Below, in pieces: positions 11,552-21,584 of a DNA stretch of 64,000 nt. The stretch's first letter is position 1. Each line of letters begins with the position of its first letter. Made by a program: the position numbers and the translations under genes. The DNA comes from Paenibacillus sp. JJ-223 (lineage in GTDB: Bacteria; Bacillota; Bacilli; Paenibacillales; Paenibacillaceae), in contig NZ_CAKMMP010000001.1 of NCBI RefSeq assembly GCF_927798175.1, forward strand, positions 744,001-808,000. The letters run 5' to 3'. The notes beneath the pieces were generated by a model that was not told the DNA's origin, did no database searches, and worked only from the letters and a program-made list of their open reading frames with translations.

Positions 11552-11655
11552 TGTCGAGGGACAAGAACATATTCCCATTGAAGTCGCTATTTTGGCGGCT
11601 TTTTTGGTTTTATAAGTACAAGTTATTGTCCCAATCCAAGGACAATAACTTGTAC
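11552..11655 (+). repeat. Intergenic repeat A1 with long palindrome
   Basis: It begins TGTCGAGGGACAAGAAC, continues with ATTCCCATTGAAGTCGCT and a terminator hairpin, and ends GTACAAGTTATTGTCC. The right end is extended into a perfect 16-bp inverted repeat, 11616-11631 and 11640-11655, with an 8-base loop. This is the first copy of the dispersed module A. The rest of the 11451-11769 gap holds no gene. Confidence 0.85.
11582..11605 (+). terminator. Intrinsic terminator inside repeat A1
   Basis: AGTCGC pairs with GCGGCT (one G-T pair) around a TATTTTG loop and is followed by TTTTTT. It should end the sugar operon. Confidence 0.7.
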
Positions 11656-11769
11656 CGATATTTATAGTCAATTCCCTGTTCATGAAGCTGTTCTCACGCG
11701 CTGCGTCGGGGCCGCCGGCGCTGCTAAGTGAGTTGGATCGGTGCGGGACCCCGTGCGCGTTGGGGCCGT

Positions 11770-13239
11770 TCAGGGCCGTTCAATGCCCTCGAAGATGCGC
11801 AGGACCTCGGCCGCATGGGCGGTGGGGTCGAATGGTGGGTTGCCAATCCCATGTGTGATAGGTTCCGTGGTCACGGAGCTCCAAAGCCGATCGTGCTTGC
11901 CTGCGGCAAAGTCGAGGAGAGCGTCGCGGACGAAGGTGTCCCGGATGGCTTGCTCGTCGCTATGTCGGGGGCGTTGCTGGCCGACGATGCCGTACATCTC
12001 CGTGCCGTGTACGGCTGGCGCACCCTCGACAGGGCCAACGGCGAGCAGGTGGGCGTTGCCGCCTGCAGCGGCGTGGGCGAGTGCCGCACGGGCGGCGGGC
12101 AGGGTATAGAGGTAGTCGGTCAAGAGCGCCCCGCGTACTTCGACAGGAGTTCGTCCGTTAACGTCGTAGGCGGCGACGATGCGCCGAGCACGGCTTCGAG
12201 GGATCCGCGACTTCGTTACCAATTCGTCAACGAGGTTGTCGATGCTGCCCGGGTCGAACTGCTCGGTCGCGTTGATAACCCACCAGTCCCCCTCGTTCGT
12301 CGCCGTGCTAAAGAGAATGTCGACGTCGCGGTGACGCCCGGATTCGAGGACACGCAGCGGCGTGTCTGCGAGAATAGCCCCGGTCTGAGAGTGGTCGTTC
12401 ACGATGCCAATCGTCGTGTTGTCGATGCCGTTTCGGTCGCCGATGTCACGTGGGCTAATCTTAACGAGCGTCTCGGCGAGGAGCTTCCCATCCAGGGTGA
12501 GCAGTTGTTCGGGTTCGTCCGCGATGCCGAGTTCGGTGAGAAACTTGATCGCTAGTTCTTCTGCCCACCAGGCCGGAACGATCCGGGATGCGCCGCCGGA
12601 GAACGCAGCGAGGCGCTGGTAGAGGCCGTCGGCCGCCGGAGCTGCAAGGAGCGCTATCGAGGAGAACGCGCCGGCGCTGTGGCCGGTGACGGTGACGTTC
12701 TGAGGGTCGCCACCGAAGCGAGAGATGTTCTCCTGCACCCATCTGAGCGCGGTGATGATGTCCTGCAGGCCGAGGTTAGTGGCATCCGCGAACGCGCCAC
12801 CGTATTGGGAGAGCGAGAGCCAACCGAACGGGCCGAGCCGGTAGTTTAGGGACACCCCGATGGCGCGGCCGGTCGCGGCGAGACCTGAGGCGTTCGAAGT
12901 GGTCTGGGTGTTCGCGCCGCGTTCGAAGCCGCCACCGTAGATGTAGACGACTACGGGGAGCGGTTCGTCGCCAGCGTTTTCGGGTGCCCAGACGTTGAGG
13001 TTCAGGCAGTCCTCGCTTAAACCGTTGTCAGCCTCCAACCAGCTATTGTCGCCCGGTTGGAGCGGGGCGGGTCCCTTTTGGTCGTATGGCAGATCCGGGT
13101 TAAACGGCAGCAAAATGGGTCGGCGGAAGCGTTCTGCACTGGCGTAGGGGATGCCTAGCCAGGAGCGGACCGCTTGGCCGGCGGTATTAGCGTTGTTCGT
13201 GTGATGATTCTTTCCGTTGAGAGTATGGTCAGGTGTCAT
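11770..13239 (-). CDS. Carboxylesterase type B, GC-rich, probably acquired
   Basis: About 489 residues of the type B carboxylesterase / para-nitrobenzyl esterase family: SEDCLNLNVW, VVVYIYGGGF as oxyanion region, and the nucleophile elbow GHSAGAFSS. It hydrolyses carboxylic esters; the natural substrate is unknown. The start is placed at 13239 because AGGAG (13248-13252 on the complement) lies eight bases before that ATG, while an in-frame ATG 18 bases further upstream overlaps this site and has none of its own. No signal peptide. Codon third positions are mostly G or C, unlike every neighbour, and the GC-rich stretch ends near 11690. The promoter side is AT-rich and host-like. This suggests transfer from a high-GC bacterium. 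Confidence 0.85.
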   Translation of the reverse strand: MTPDHTLNGKNHHTNNANTAGQAVRSWLGIPYASAERFRRPILLPFNPDLPYDQKGPAPLQPGDNSWLEADNGLSEDCLNLNVWAPENAGDEPLPVVVYIYGGGFERGANTQTTSNASGLAATGRAIGVSLNYRLGPFGWLSLSQYGGAFADATNLGLQDIITALRWVQENISRFGGDPQNVTVTGHSAGAFSSIALLAAPAADGLYQRLAAFSGGASRIVPAWWAEELAIKFLTELGIADEPEQLLTLDGKLLAETLVKISPRDIGDRNGIDNTTIGIVNDHSQTGAILADTPLRVLESGRHRDVDILFSTATNEGDWWVINATEQFDPGSIDNLVDELVTKSRIPRSRARRIVAAYDVNGRTPVEVRGALLTDYLYTLPAARAALAHAAAGGNAHLLAVGPVEGAPAVHGTEMYGIVGQQRPRHSDEQAIRDTFVRDALLDFAAGKHDRLWSSVTTEPITHGIGNPPFDPTAHAAEVLRIFEGIERP

Positions 13240-13266
13240 TTGTATTTCTCCTTTCATAGGTGAAGC

Positions 13267-13288
13267 GGTATGATCATTTTAGGCCATT
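13267..13288. promoter_or_regulatory. 22-bp motif shared with the araC-rarA promoter, copy 1
   Basis: GGTATGATCATTTTAGGCCATT lies upstream of the esterase gene. It matches 15002-15023 at 21 of 22 positions. A weaker direct copy, TATGACATATTTAGGACAT, lies at 13323-13341. Candidate operator; which regulator binds is inference. Confidence 0.5.
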
Positions 13289-13432
13289 ATTTATAATAAG
13301 AAAAGGTGAAATCAAGACTTGATATGACATATTTAGGACATGTCAGTCAAACCCATCTGCCTTAGAGTGATTAAGGATGCTGTGTTGGTGTGTACACGTC
13401 CAACATGAGGGAAGATATCTTGAATGCCGCAG

Positions 13433-14002
13433 CTACCGAGTATACTCACCTGAATACAGTGATCCCGCCTGAAATCCCAGGGATTTCGCAAAAAGCAGCG
13501 GATCACATTCCTCTTGCTGTTCCATTAGCTTTAACATAATTTGGGCACATGCCCGGGCATCATCGAGCGCATTATGGTGATTTAGTCGAATTCCGAAATG
13601 GTTAGAGATGATGTTTAATTTATGGGAGGATAGCTCTTGCAGCAGCTTTTTCCCAATTCTGTACGTACATAAATATTGTATCTCAGGATAGCTTTTTTCA
13701 GCGGCATCTAAGCAATACCTCAGCACGCTTATATCAAAAACAGCATTATGTGCAATAATAATTTCTCCGGATATTAGTGGTTCAATGGTTGTCCATAGTT
13801 CTCCAAATACAGGTTGCTTGTCAACCATGGAGGGTGTAATACCGTGGATGGCCATATTCATTCGATTAAACGGCTGTTGTGGATCAATTAGCCATTCATA
13901 TTCACCAGTTACAATCCCATCTCTAACTTGAACTAAACCCAGAGAGCACGCACTCGATCGGTTCAAGTTTGCGGTTTCAAAATCAATTGCTGTAAAATTC
14001 AA
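13433..14002 (-). CDS. DnaQ-like 3'-5' exonuclease (DEDDh)
   Basis: 189 residues forming one exonuclease domain. Motif Exo I is AIDFETAN (Asp7, Glu9), Exo II is AHNAVFDISVLRY, and Exo III is NHHNALDDARACA with the His and Asp of the DEDDh class. These resemble the epsilon proofreading subunit, but the protein stands alone and may act in repair or RNA turnover. The start is a TTG: AAGGAG lies eight bases upstream, and the nearby ATG runs into a stop after three codons. The gene follows the radical SAM gene by 51 bases on the same strand, so the two are probably co-transcribed. Confidence 0.88.
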   Translation of the reverse strand: MNFTAIDFETANLNRSSACSLGLVQVRDGIVTGEYEWLIDPQQPFNRMNMAIHGITPSMVDKQPVFGELWTTIEPLISGEIIIAHNAVFDISVLRYCLDAAEKSYPEIQYLCTYRIGKKLLQELSSHKLNIISNHFGIRLNHHNALDDARACAQIMLKLMEQQEECDPLLFAKSLGFQAGSLYSGEYTR

Positions 14003-14053
14003 CGGTTCATTCTCCTTTATATACCTATACCTTAAAAGAAGGATAGGCCCCGC

Positions 14054-14899
14054 CTATTCAAGCACTTTTCCTTTTAAGGGATAAACCTTATCGGAAGAAA
14101 TGAATATCATTTCCTCCGGAAAAAACTTTTTAAAATACTTTTCCACTCTAAGATGAATATCCATTTGATACCATCCGGACAACTCGTTCTCTTTAAACAA
14201 AAATGGCATGCCTAAGCGCTCGGAACGTTTCCCCCTTGTTCCATCTCCAATGTTAAGTGTGTCGATGTAGATCCGATCAACGATGGACTCCAGTGTTTTA
14301 GGAAAATCGGGTGTGAATGGAAGTACAGGCGAAATGGAAGCTTGGGTAGCGATGCCTACGTTATTCACTTCTTTTAATGCCTTCAAGCGTAACTTAATAC
14401 CTGGAGCATGGGGAGCGAACAATCGTTTCATATCTTCCCGATCTGTTTCTATAGTCATAGAGACAAGGACCTCGCATTTTTGATTTAGTTCAAGTAATAA
14501 ATGAAGATCCCTTACGACAAGAGGACTTCGTGTTTGGATCTGAAGGAAATCCGGAGGGTATTTGATCATTTCCTCTAAAATAGAGCGTGTTAGCTCCGTC
14601 TTCCGTTCCAGTGGTTGATAGGGATCTGTTGCAGTAGACATAAAAAGATGAATGGACTTATTTCTCCGGCGGAGATTGACCATCTCATTCCGATATTTGT
14701 CGGCCGCATTTGTTTTGATGCTTACCCATTCTCCCCATGGAGTATCACTGTACCTTTGAATAGGCAATTCCCTAACGTAGCAATACCTGCATCCAAAAGC
14801 ACAACCACTATAAGGATTTAATGAATGTGTGAAACCAACACTTGAATCTCCTTTCATTTCAGTTAAGATTTTTTTTGCTGTTATGCTGTTAACCTGCAT
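14054..14899 (-). CDS. SPL-like radical SAM protein
   Basis: 281 residues. The cluster motif is CAFGCRYCYV (C-x3-C-x2-C) near residue 33, which binds the 4Fe-4S cluster and S-adenosylmethionine. The rest fits the PA0069/Rv2578c branch related to spore photoproduct lyase: STATDPYQPLE, QTRSPLVVRDL and SISPVLPFTPDF. That branch is of uncertain function; repair of a nucleic-acid lesion is often suggested. The length is shorter than SplB itself. The start is the ATG at 14899 with GGAGG six bases upstream. It shares an operon with the exonuclease and is divergent from the AraC/rarA operon. Confidence 0.85.
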   Translation of the reverse strand: MQVNSITAKKILTEMKGDSSVGFTHSLNPYSGCAFGCRYCYVRELPIQRYSDTPWGEWVSIKTNAADKYRNEMVNLRRRNKSIHLFMSTATDPYQPLERKTELTRSILEEMIKYPPDFLQIQTRSPLVVRDLHLLLELNQKCEVLVSMTIETDREDMKRLFAPHAPGIKLRLKALKEVNNVGIATQASISPVLPFTPDFPKTLESIVDRIYIDTLNIGDGTRGKRSERLGMPFLFKENELSGWYQMDIHLRVEKYFKKFFPEEMIFISSDKVYPLKGKVLE

Positions 14900-14981
14900 G
14901 TTAGCCTCCCATATATCGGATGCTGATACTAAATTAAAGAGCGATCAGATCAATCCAAGTAACGCGAACTGACTGCCTGTT

Positions 14982-15023
14982 TTGTTTCGTCCCAATATTA
15001 TGGTATGATCATTTTAGGTCATT
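14982..15023 (+). promoter_or_regulatory. Promoter of araC-rarA with 22-bp motif, copy 2
   Basis: TTGTTT (14982-14987), a 16-base spacer and TATGAT (15004-15009) form a sigma-A-type promoter. The motif at 15002-15023 overlaps the -10 box and matches the esterase copy except at one base, so a bound regulator would block or shape initiation here. Confidence 0.5.
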
Positions 15024-15167
15024 TATCAGATTTGATGAAGGCAAAAACGGGAAATTTAATGATACTTTACAGACATTTCGCTTCGTCAAATACTCTTAAA
15101 GGAGGTTCGTGTAATCGTTCATTCATTCAAACAGGAAAATAATATAAGACCTCTTAAATATAAACCC

Positions 15168-16001
15168 GTGTTTTCTTACCCCTACGATCTGGAGATTTTT
15201 AGTGTATCTTCTCTCAAAGAGCGAACACCAGAGGAACGTATGAAAATCACTTATCGTTATGAATTTTATATGCTCATTTGTGTCACGGAAGGAATGTGTA
15301 CTCAATGGGTCGATTTTGAACCCATCGCTTGTAAGGAAGGAACACTGATAATAGTAACACCAGGACAAGTCCATAATTTTGGACATGATGAAAACTGGGA
15401 CGGATGGGTCATTCTATTCCGTGAAGAATTCCTTCTTCCTGCTTCACTTACGTTGAGTGAACTGAATTTAACGTTTGATATCGGAAGAACGCCTAATAGT
15501 TTGACTTTAAATAATACAGAGCTGCATCGGGCAAACACTTTAATCGATCAAATGGTTCAAGACTCTTTAATTCAAGTAGCCAAAGAGGATGTTCATATGT
15601 TGTTACGGTTTCAGCTTTATGCATTCGTAGCATGGCTCAACATTATTCATAAACAAAAAAATATCCCTACTCCTTCTCAGGTCTCACCAAAGTTTTTAAA
15701 ATTTCAAGAATTAGTGGAGAAAAATTTTGCCAAGTTAAATCATGTTAGTGACTATGCTGCCCTTTTAAATTGCACAGAAAAAACGTTAACACGGGTTACG
15801 GTCGCAGCTGTTGGAATAAGTGCTAAAGCTTTCATATCCGCTCGAATTAGTCTCGAAGCTAAACGTTTATTAATGCATACAGATTACTTGATTAGCGACA
15901 TTGCAGAAATGCTTAATTTTCAAGAAACCACTCACTTTAGTAAATTTTTCAAACGGGAAACTGGCTATACGCCTGTCGAATTCCGAAAGCAGAACCTTTA
16001 A
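15168..16001 (+). CDS. AraC-family transcriptional regulator
   Basis: Cupin-like N-terminal sensor (EGTLIIVTPGQVHNFG near residue 60) followed by the AraC double helix-turn-helix (ISDIAEMLNFQETTHFSKFFKRETGYTPVEFRK). The GTG at 15168 is the first canonical start, but it has no ribosome binding site. The frame is open further upstream to 15114, where AAAGGAGG (15098-15105) sits eight bases before an ATC codon, and the extra 18 residues read like protein. Translation may therefore start at ATC 15114. It lies 13 bases before rarA, so both are one transcript. It may control its own promoter and the esterase through the shared 22-bp motif; this is inference. Confidence 0.85.
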   Translation: MFSYPYDLEIFSVSSLKERTPEERMKITYRYEFYMLICVTEGMCTQWVDFEPIACKEGTLIIVTPGQVHNFGHDENWDGWVILFREEFLLPASLTLSELNLTFDIGRTPNSLTLNNTELHRANTLIDQMVQDSLIQVAKEDVHMLLRFQLYAFVAWLNIIHKQKNIPTPSQVSPKFLKFQELVEKNFAKLNHVSDYAALLNCTEKTLTRVTVAAVGISAKAFISARISLEAKRLLMHTDYLISDIAEMLNFQETTHFSKFFKRETGYTPVEFRKQNL

Positions 16002-16014
16002 ATGGAGTGATACT

Positions 16015-17343
16015 GTGATACAAGGAACATTATTTGATAATGAACATGATCGACCGTTGGCTAATCGTGTGCGTCCTCGATCGTTGGAAGACTTTATCGG
16101 ACAAAAACATTTACTTGGCCCTGGAAAAGTTCTGCAGGATATGATCAAAAATGATCAAGTGTCTTCTATGATATTTTGGGGCCCTCCAGGTGTTGGCAAA
16201 ACTACACTGGCTAAAATTATTGCCAATCAAACCAAGTCTAAATTTATTGATTTTAGTGCTGTAACCAGCGGTATTAAAGATATCCGGAATGTAATGAAGG
16301 AAGCTGAGGGAAACAGGCAATTAGGGGAGAAAACCCTTCTATTCATCGATGAAATTCATCGCTTTAATAAGGCACAACAGGATGCTTTTCTTCCGTATGT
16401 GGAAAAAGGGAGCATTATTCTCATCGGCGCGACAACCGAAAATCCATCGTTTGAAGTTAACTCGGCTTTGTTATCCCGCAGCAAAGTTTTTGTCCTTCAT
16501 CAATTAAGCAGTGAAGATATTGTTGAATTATTAAAAAAAGCGATTTTGGATCCTAGAGGATACGGAGATCAAAAGATCGGTTTTGAAGAGGGCGTACTAT
16601 CTGCTATCGCGGAATATTCAAATGGCGATGCCAGAGTGGCATTAAACACCTTAGAAATGGCTGTGCTAAATGGAGAGAAACAAGCTGAAGCTATTGAAAT
16701 CAGCAAAGAAGGGCTGCTTCAAATTATTCATCGAAAATCATTATTGTATGACAAAGATGGAGAAGAACACTACAATATCATTTCCGCATTGCATAAATCC
16801 ATGCGAAATAGTGATGTAAATGCATCTATTTATTGGTTGTCTCGAATGTTGGAATCAGGGGAAGATCCTTTATTTATTGCTCGTAGGCTCGTTAGGTTTG
16901 CAAGTGAGGACGTGGGTTTGGCAGACAATAGGGCTTTGGAAATCGCTGTTTCGGTGTTTCAAGCATGTCAATTTATAGGGATGCCAGAGTGCGATGTACA
17001 TCTAACACAAGCCGTTATCTATCTGACCCTGGCTCCCAAATCAAATTCTGCTTACTTGGCTTACCGTTATGCGAAAAAAGATGCCCTACATTCCATGAGT
17101 GAACCTGTTCCTTTGCAACTTCGAAACGCTCCAACGAAGCTTATGAAAGAGCTGAACTATGGTAAAGGGTATCAGTACGCCCATGACACAGAAGAAAAGC
17201 TAACAACGATGCAGACTATGCCAGATTCCCTGATCGGACGCGAATATTACCATCCGACAACACAGGGGTCTGAATTTAAAATTAAACAAAGGATGGAAGA
17301 AATTACAGCATGGCACAAGAAGAAAAACAACAATCATGAATAG
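16015..17343 (+). CDS. rarA: Replication-associated recombination protein A (AAA+ ATPase)
   Basis: 442 residues of the RarA/MgsA/WRNIP1 family, which acts at stalled replication forks. Seen: RPRSLEDFIGQ near the N-terminus, Walker A GPPGVGKTTLA, Walker B LLFIDEIHRF, sensor 1 GATTENPSF, and the C-terminal clamp-loader-like and tetramerisation part (SMRNSDVNASIYWLSRML, LAPKSNSAYLAYRYA). The start is GTG 16015 with GGAG upstream; the frame is open further left but that part overlaps araC. The N-terminus VIQGTLFDNEHDRPLANRVRP is usual for the family. Linkage to an AraC regulator is not the usual context. Confidence 0.93.
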   Translation: MIQGTLFDNEHDRPLANRVRPRSLEDFIGQKHLLGPGKVLQDMIKNDQVSSMIFWGPPGVGKTTLAKIIANQTKSKFIDFSAVTSGIKDIRNVMKEAEGNRQLGEKTLLFIDEIHRFNKAQQDAFLPYVEKGSIILIGATTENPSFEVNSALLSRSKVFVLHQLSSEDIVELLKKAILDPRGYGDQKIGFEEGVLSAIAEYSNGDARVALNTLEMAVLNGEKQAEAIEISKEGLLQIIHRKSLLYDKDGEEHYNIISALHKSMRNSDVNASIYWLSRMLESGEDPLFIARRLVRFASEDVGLADNRALEIAVSVFQACQFIGMPECDVHLTQAVIYLTLAPKSNSAYLAYRYAKKDALHSMSEPVPLQLRNAPTKLMKELNYGKGYQYAHDTEEKLTTMQTMPDSLIGREYYHPTTQGSEFKIKQRMEEITAWHKKKNNNHE

Positions 17344-17368
17344 GCTTTACAGATAGGAGGATACCACA

Positions 17369-17707
17369 ATGAAATTAGAAGAAATCGTAGAATACTGTTT
17401 ATCTTATCCAGCCTCATATGAGGACCATCCCTTTGGAGAAGGTTGGACAGCCATACGCCACAAAGGGAACGAGAAGATCTTTGCGTTAATATTTGAAAAA
17501 GATGGTCATCTTTGCGTTAACTTGAAATGTGATCCCGATCGATCTGAATTCCTCCGAAACGCATTTGAAGAAGTTAAGCCGGGATATCATATGAGTAAAG
17601 AACATTGGAATACGATCATCTTAGATGGAAACCTTCCGGTGGATGATCTTCACGATATGGTAAAACATAGTTTTGACCTGACGAAACCCAAACGTAAAGT
17701 GAAATAA
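17369..17707 (+). CDS. MmcQ/YjbR family protein
   Basis: 112 residues, the normal length of this single-domain family. Typical segments are YEDHPFGEGWTAIRHKGNEKIFALI, LCVNLKCDP, VKPGYHMSKEHWNTIIL and a C-terminal helix pair. The fold resembles a double-wing DNA-binding domain, and one member is linked to mitomycin C resistance, but the biochemical role is unclear. The ATG follows an AGGAGG site (17356-17361) and lies 25 bases after rarA, so it probably belongs to the araC-rarA transcript. Confidence 0.85.
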   Translation: MKLEEIVEYCLSYPASYEDHPFGEGWTAIRHKGNEKIFALIFEKDGHLCVNLKCDPDRSEFLRNAFEEVKPGYHMSKEHWNTIILDGNLPVDDLHDMVKHSFDLTKPKRKVK

Positions 17708-17795
17708 CTTATGTGACCTTTCTGCAATGTTACGCAACAACGATTTGGATCTGAGAGATCGCGCAGCACGCTTAAAGCAGGGTACTTTGTATTTG

Positions 17796-17896
17796 TACTT
17801 AAAAACTCATTAAGCACCGTAATACATGAAGATGTTCACATTGTAGCGGGACAACTGACACGATAAAAGGTAAAACATAAGTGGTTAGGTATAAAG
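17796..17896 (+). repeat. Intergenic repeat C1
   Basis: About 100 bp shared with 36965-37066, including AATACATGAAGATGTTCACA, then GACAACTGACACGAT and AAACATAAGTGGTTAGGTAT with a few changes. It lies just upstream of the bgl promoter. No coding frame is evident. Confidence 0.75.
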
Positions 17897-17916
17897 AAAA
17901 ATGTCGTATAAAGTGA

Positions 17917-17964
17917 TTGCTAACTGAATAAATGTGTGATACTATGATCCAGTAAACGTTTACA
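17917..17964 (+). promoter_or_regulatory. bglP promoter and cre box
   Basis: TTGCTA (17917-17922), 17 bases, TACTAT (17940-17945) form the promoter. AGTAAACGTTTACA at 17951-17964 is a near-perfect catabolite-responsive element placed at the transcription start, where CcpA would repress when glucose is present. Confidence 0.8.
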
Positions 17965-17994
17965 TCAATAAAGAATTGAATATTAGCAGTATTT

Positions 17995-18083
17995 GGCTGT
18001 TACTGGTAAAGCAGGCATGACCAAAATGATTTTGCATTTTCCTTATGTGAGTAGGGAAAGGCATATCGTTTTGGTCTTTTTTT
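17995..18083 (+). promoter_or_regulatory. RAT antiterminator and overlapping terminator of the bgl leader
   Basis: GGCTGTTACTGGTAAAGCAG (from 17995) is a BglG/LicT-type ribonucleic antiterminator. Its 3' arm overlaps a terminator: GACCAAAATGAT (18019-18030) pairs with ATCGTTTTGGTC (18065-18076), followed by T7. LicT from the same operon should open expression when substrate is present. Confidence 0.88.
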
Positions 18084-18112
18084 ATATCCAAATTCAGAAA
18101 TGAGGCTAAGGT

Positions 18113-20065
18113 ATGGATTATCGCAAGTTGGGACAAGAGATTACGGAATTGGTTGGAAAGAAGGATAATATCGCTCGGCTTACGCACTGCGCAACCCGAC
18201 TTCGGTTCGAGCTGCACGATATCTCCAAAGCGGAGACAGAAAAACTCAAAGCTCTTCCAGGTGTCATTACCGTTGTGAACAATGGTGGACAATACCAGGT
18301 TGTCGTGGGCAATGAGGTCCAGCAGGTCTACCGAGTTATCACTCAGCAGATGGGTTCGGCAACTCGAAGTGCGGAGTCCAAATCAGATTCCGGCCAAAAT
18401 AACGGACCAAAGCAGAAACAGAGCTGGATTTCCAGATTCATCAGCGTCATCTCGACGACATTTACTCCAGTAATACCGGCAATTATTGGCGCGGGTATGA
18501 TCAAAGCGATATTAGCCGTACTTGTGCTGACAGGCCTCGTAACTACAGAAAGCCAAAACTATTATATCCTTAATACCATTGCGGATGCGGCGTTTTATTT
18601 CATGCCTATTCTACTGGCTTATGGAGCTTCCATTAAGTTCGAAACAAGTCCAATTCTGGCGATGACAGTTGCCGGTGTTTTGTTACACCCGGGATGGAGC
18701 GCCTTGATGGCGGAAGGAAAAGACGTGTTTTTCATCGGTGTTCCAGTTCGACTAACCGATTACGCAGGCTCCGTGCTGCCAATTATTATTGTCGTTTGGC
18801 TCATGTCTTATATTGAACGTTTCGCGGATCGAGTATCGCCCTCAATGATCAAATTTTTCACGAAACCGATGATTGTGCTATTGATTACAGCCCCTCTTGC
18901 CTTGGTGGCGATCGGGCCTTTCGGAACGTACCTGAATGATCTGGTTGCGATGGGTGCAGAAGCGATTAATGCCAGAGCCAGTTGGCTGATTCCTTTGTTA
19001 ATGGGAACTTTGCAGCCGTTTTTGATCGTGACAGGCACTGCATGGGCAATGACGCCGATTGCAACTAGCCAACTGACCAAAAATGGATATGAAATGATCA
19101 ACGGTCCGGGAATGCTCGCGTCCAATATTGCTCAAGGTGGGGCCACGCTTGCTGTAGCATTAAAAACAAAAAACAAAAAACTGAAACAGCTCGCTGCTTC
19201 ATCCGGTTTCACCGCTGTGCTGGGAATTACGGAACCATCCTTGTACGGCGTAACGCTGAAACTGAAAAAACCCTTGATTGCCGCAATGATTGGTGGTGGT
19301 GTAGCAGGGATATACGCCGGTCTGACCGGATTAGTGCGTTATGCCTTCGTTTCTCCGGGACTTGCCGCGTTGCCTGCCTTCATAGGCAGCAATCCGATGA
19401 ACATCGTTCATGCTATTGTGACTTGTCTGATCGCTTTTATCGTTACCTTTGCTCTGACATGGATCATTGGTTTTGAGGATCCAGTAGACGATGAAGAAGG
19501 AAATACCAACATTAACGATGACAAGACGCTTTCCCAAGAGCCTGTTAAAGACAACAATCCAGGCACGCAGTCTGCTGCAACAAATGCAAATGTACCCGGC
19601 CAAAATGAATTACGCCCACTTACGATCGCCAGCCCGATGCAAGGGGAATTAGTCCATCTGGACCGAGTACCAGACGATGTGTTCTCTTTGGGATTACTGG
19701 GTAAAGGTGCTGCAATTATTCCTGCCAAAGGAGAATTGTATGCACCGATCACAGGGGAAGTTACGGCCTTCATGGACTCCAAACACGCGGTCAAATTAAA
19801 TGGTTATGATGGAGAAGAGGTGCTCATTCATATTGGAGTGGATACCGTCAACCTGAAGGGGAGACATTTCGACTCTTCCATTAAAGTGGGGGACCGGGTA
19901 AAACGGGGCGACTTGTTGATCAGCTTTGATATCGATGCCATCAAGGCAGAAGGGTATGAAGTCATAACCCCGATCATTATCGCCAATTCGGATCGTTTCC
20001 CGGACATTAAGCTGGAGAAGCAGAGTCCTGTGGAGGTTGGAGCGACTATTATCCACCTTTCGTAA
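18113..20065 (+). CDS. bglP: Beta-glucoside PTS transporter EIIBCA
   Basis: 650 residues in the order EIIB-EIIC-EIIA. The phosphocysteine is in THCATRLRF near residue 26. EIIC spans about residues 105-460 with hydrophobic helices and ITEPSLYGV. After an acidic linker, EIIA covers about 505-650 with the active His in VLIHIGVDTVNLKG. It imports and phosphorylates aryl-beta-glucosides or cellobiose-like sugars at C6. It is the first gene behind the cre/RAT leader and lies 59 bases before the phospho-beta-glucosidase. Regulation is expected by CcpA at the promoter and by LicT at the leader. Confidence 0.95.
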   Translation: MDYRKLGQEITELVGKKDNIARLTHCATRLRFELHDISKAETEKLKALPGVITVVNNGGQYQVVVGNEVQQVYRVITQQMGSATRSAESKSDSGQNNGPKQKQSWISRFISVISTTFTPVIPAIIGAGMIKAILAVLVLTGLVTTESQNYYILNTIADAAFYFMPILLAYGASIKFETSPILAMTVAGVLLHPGWSALMAEGKDVFFIGVPVRLTDYAGSVLPIIIVVWLMSYIERFADRVSPSMIKFFTKPMIVLLITAPLALVAIGPFGTYLNDLVAMGAEAINARASWLIPLLMGTLQPFLIVTGTAWAMTPIATSQLTKNGYEMINGPGMLASNIAQGGATLAVALKTKNKKLKQLAASSGFTAVLGITEPSLYGVTLKLKKPLIAAMIGGGVAGIYAGLTGLVRYAFVSPGLAALPAFIGSNPMNIVHAIVTCLIAFIVTFALTWIIGFEDPVDDEEGNTNINDDKTLSQEPVKDNNPGTQSAATNANVPGQNELRPLTIASPMQGELVHLDRVPDDVFSLGLLGKGAAIIPAKGELYAPITGEVTAFMDSKHAVKLNGYDGEEVLIHIGVDTVNLKGRHFDSSIKVGDRVKRGDLLISFDIDAIKAEGYEVITPIIIANSDRFPDIKLEKQSPVEVGATIIHLS

Positions 20066-20106
20066 CAACCTTAATACGGCCCGTCATATATCTTGAACAA
20101 CATTAA

Positions 20107-21567
<1,461 letters not shown>

Positions 21568-21584
21568 AGGATCGTGATGAATGC

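Noticed and set aside
11728..12555. 275-codon + strand frame opposite the esterase
   Set aside because: High GC produces long antisense frames; the minus strand carries GHSAG and the full esterase fold.
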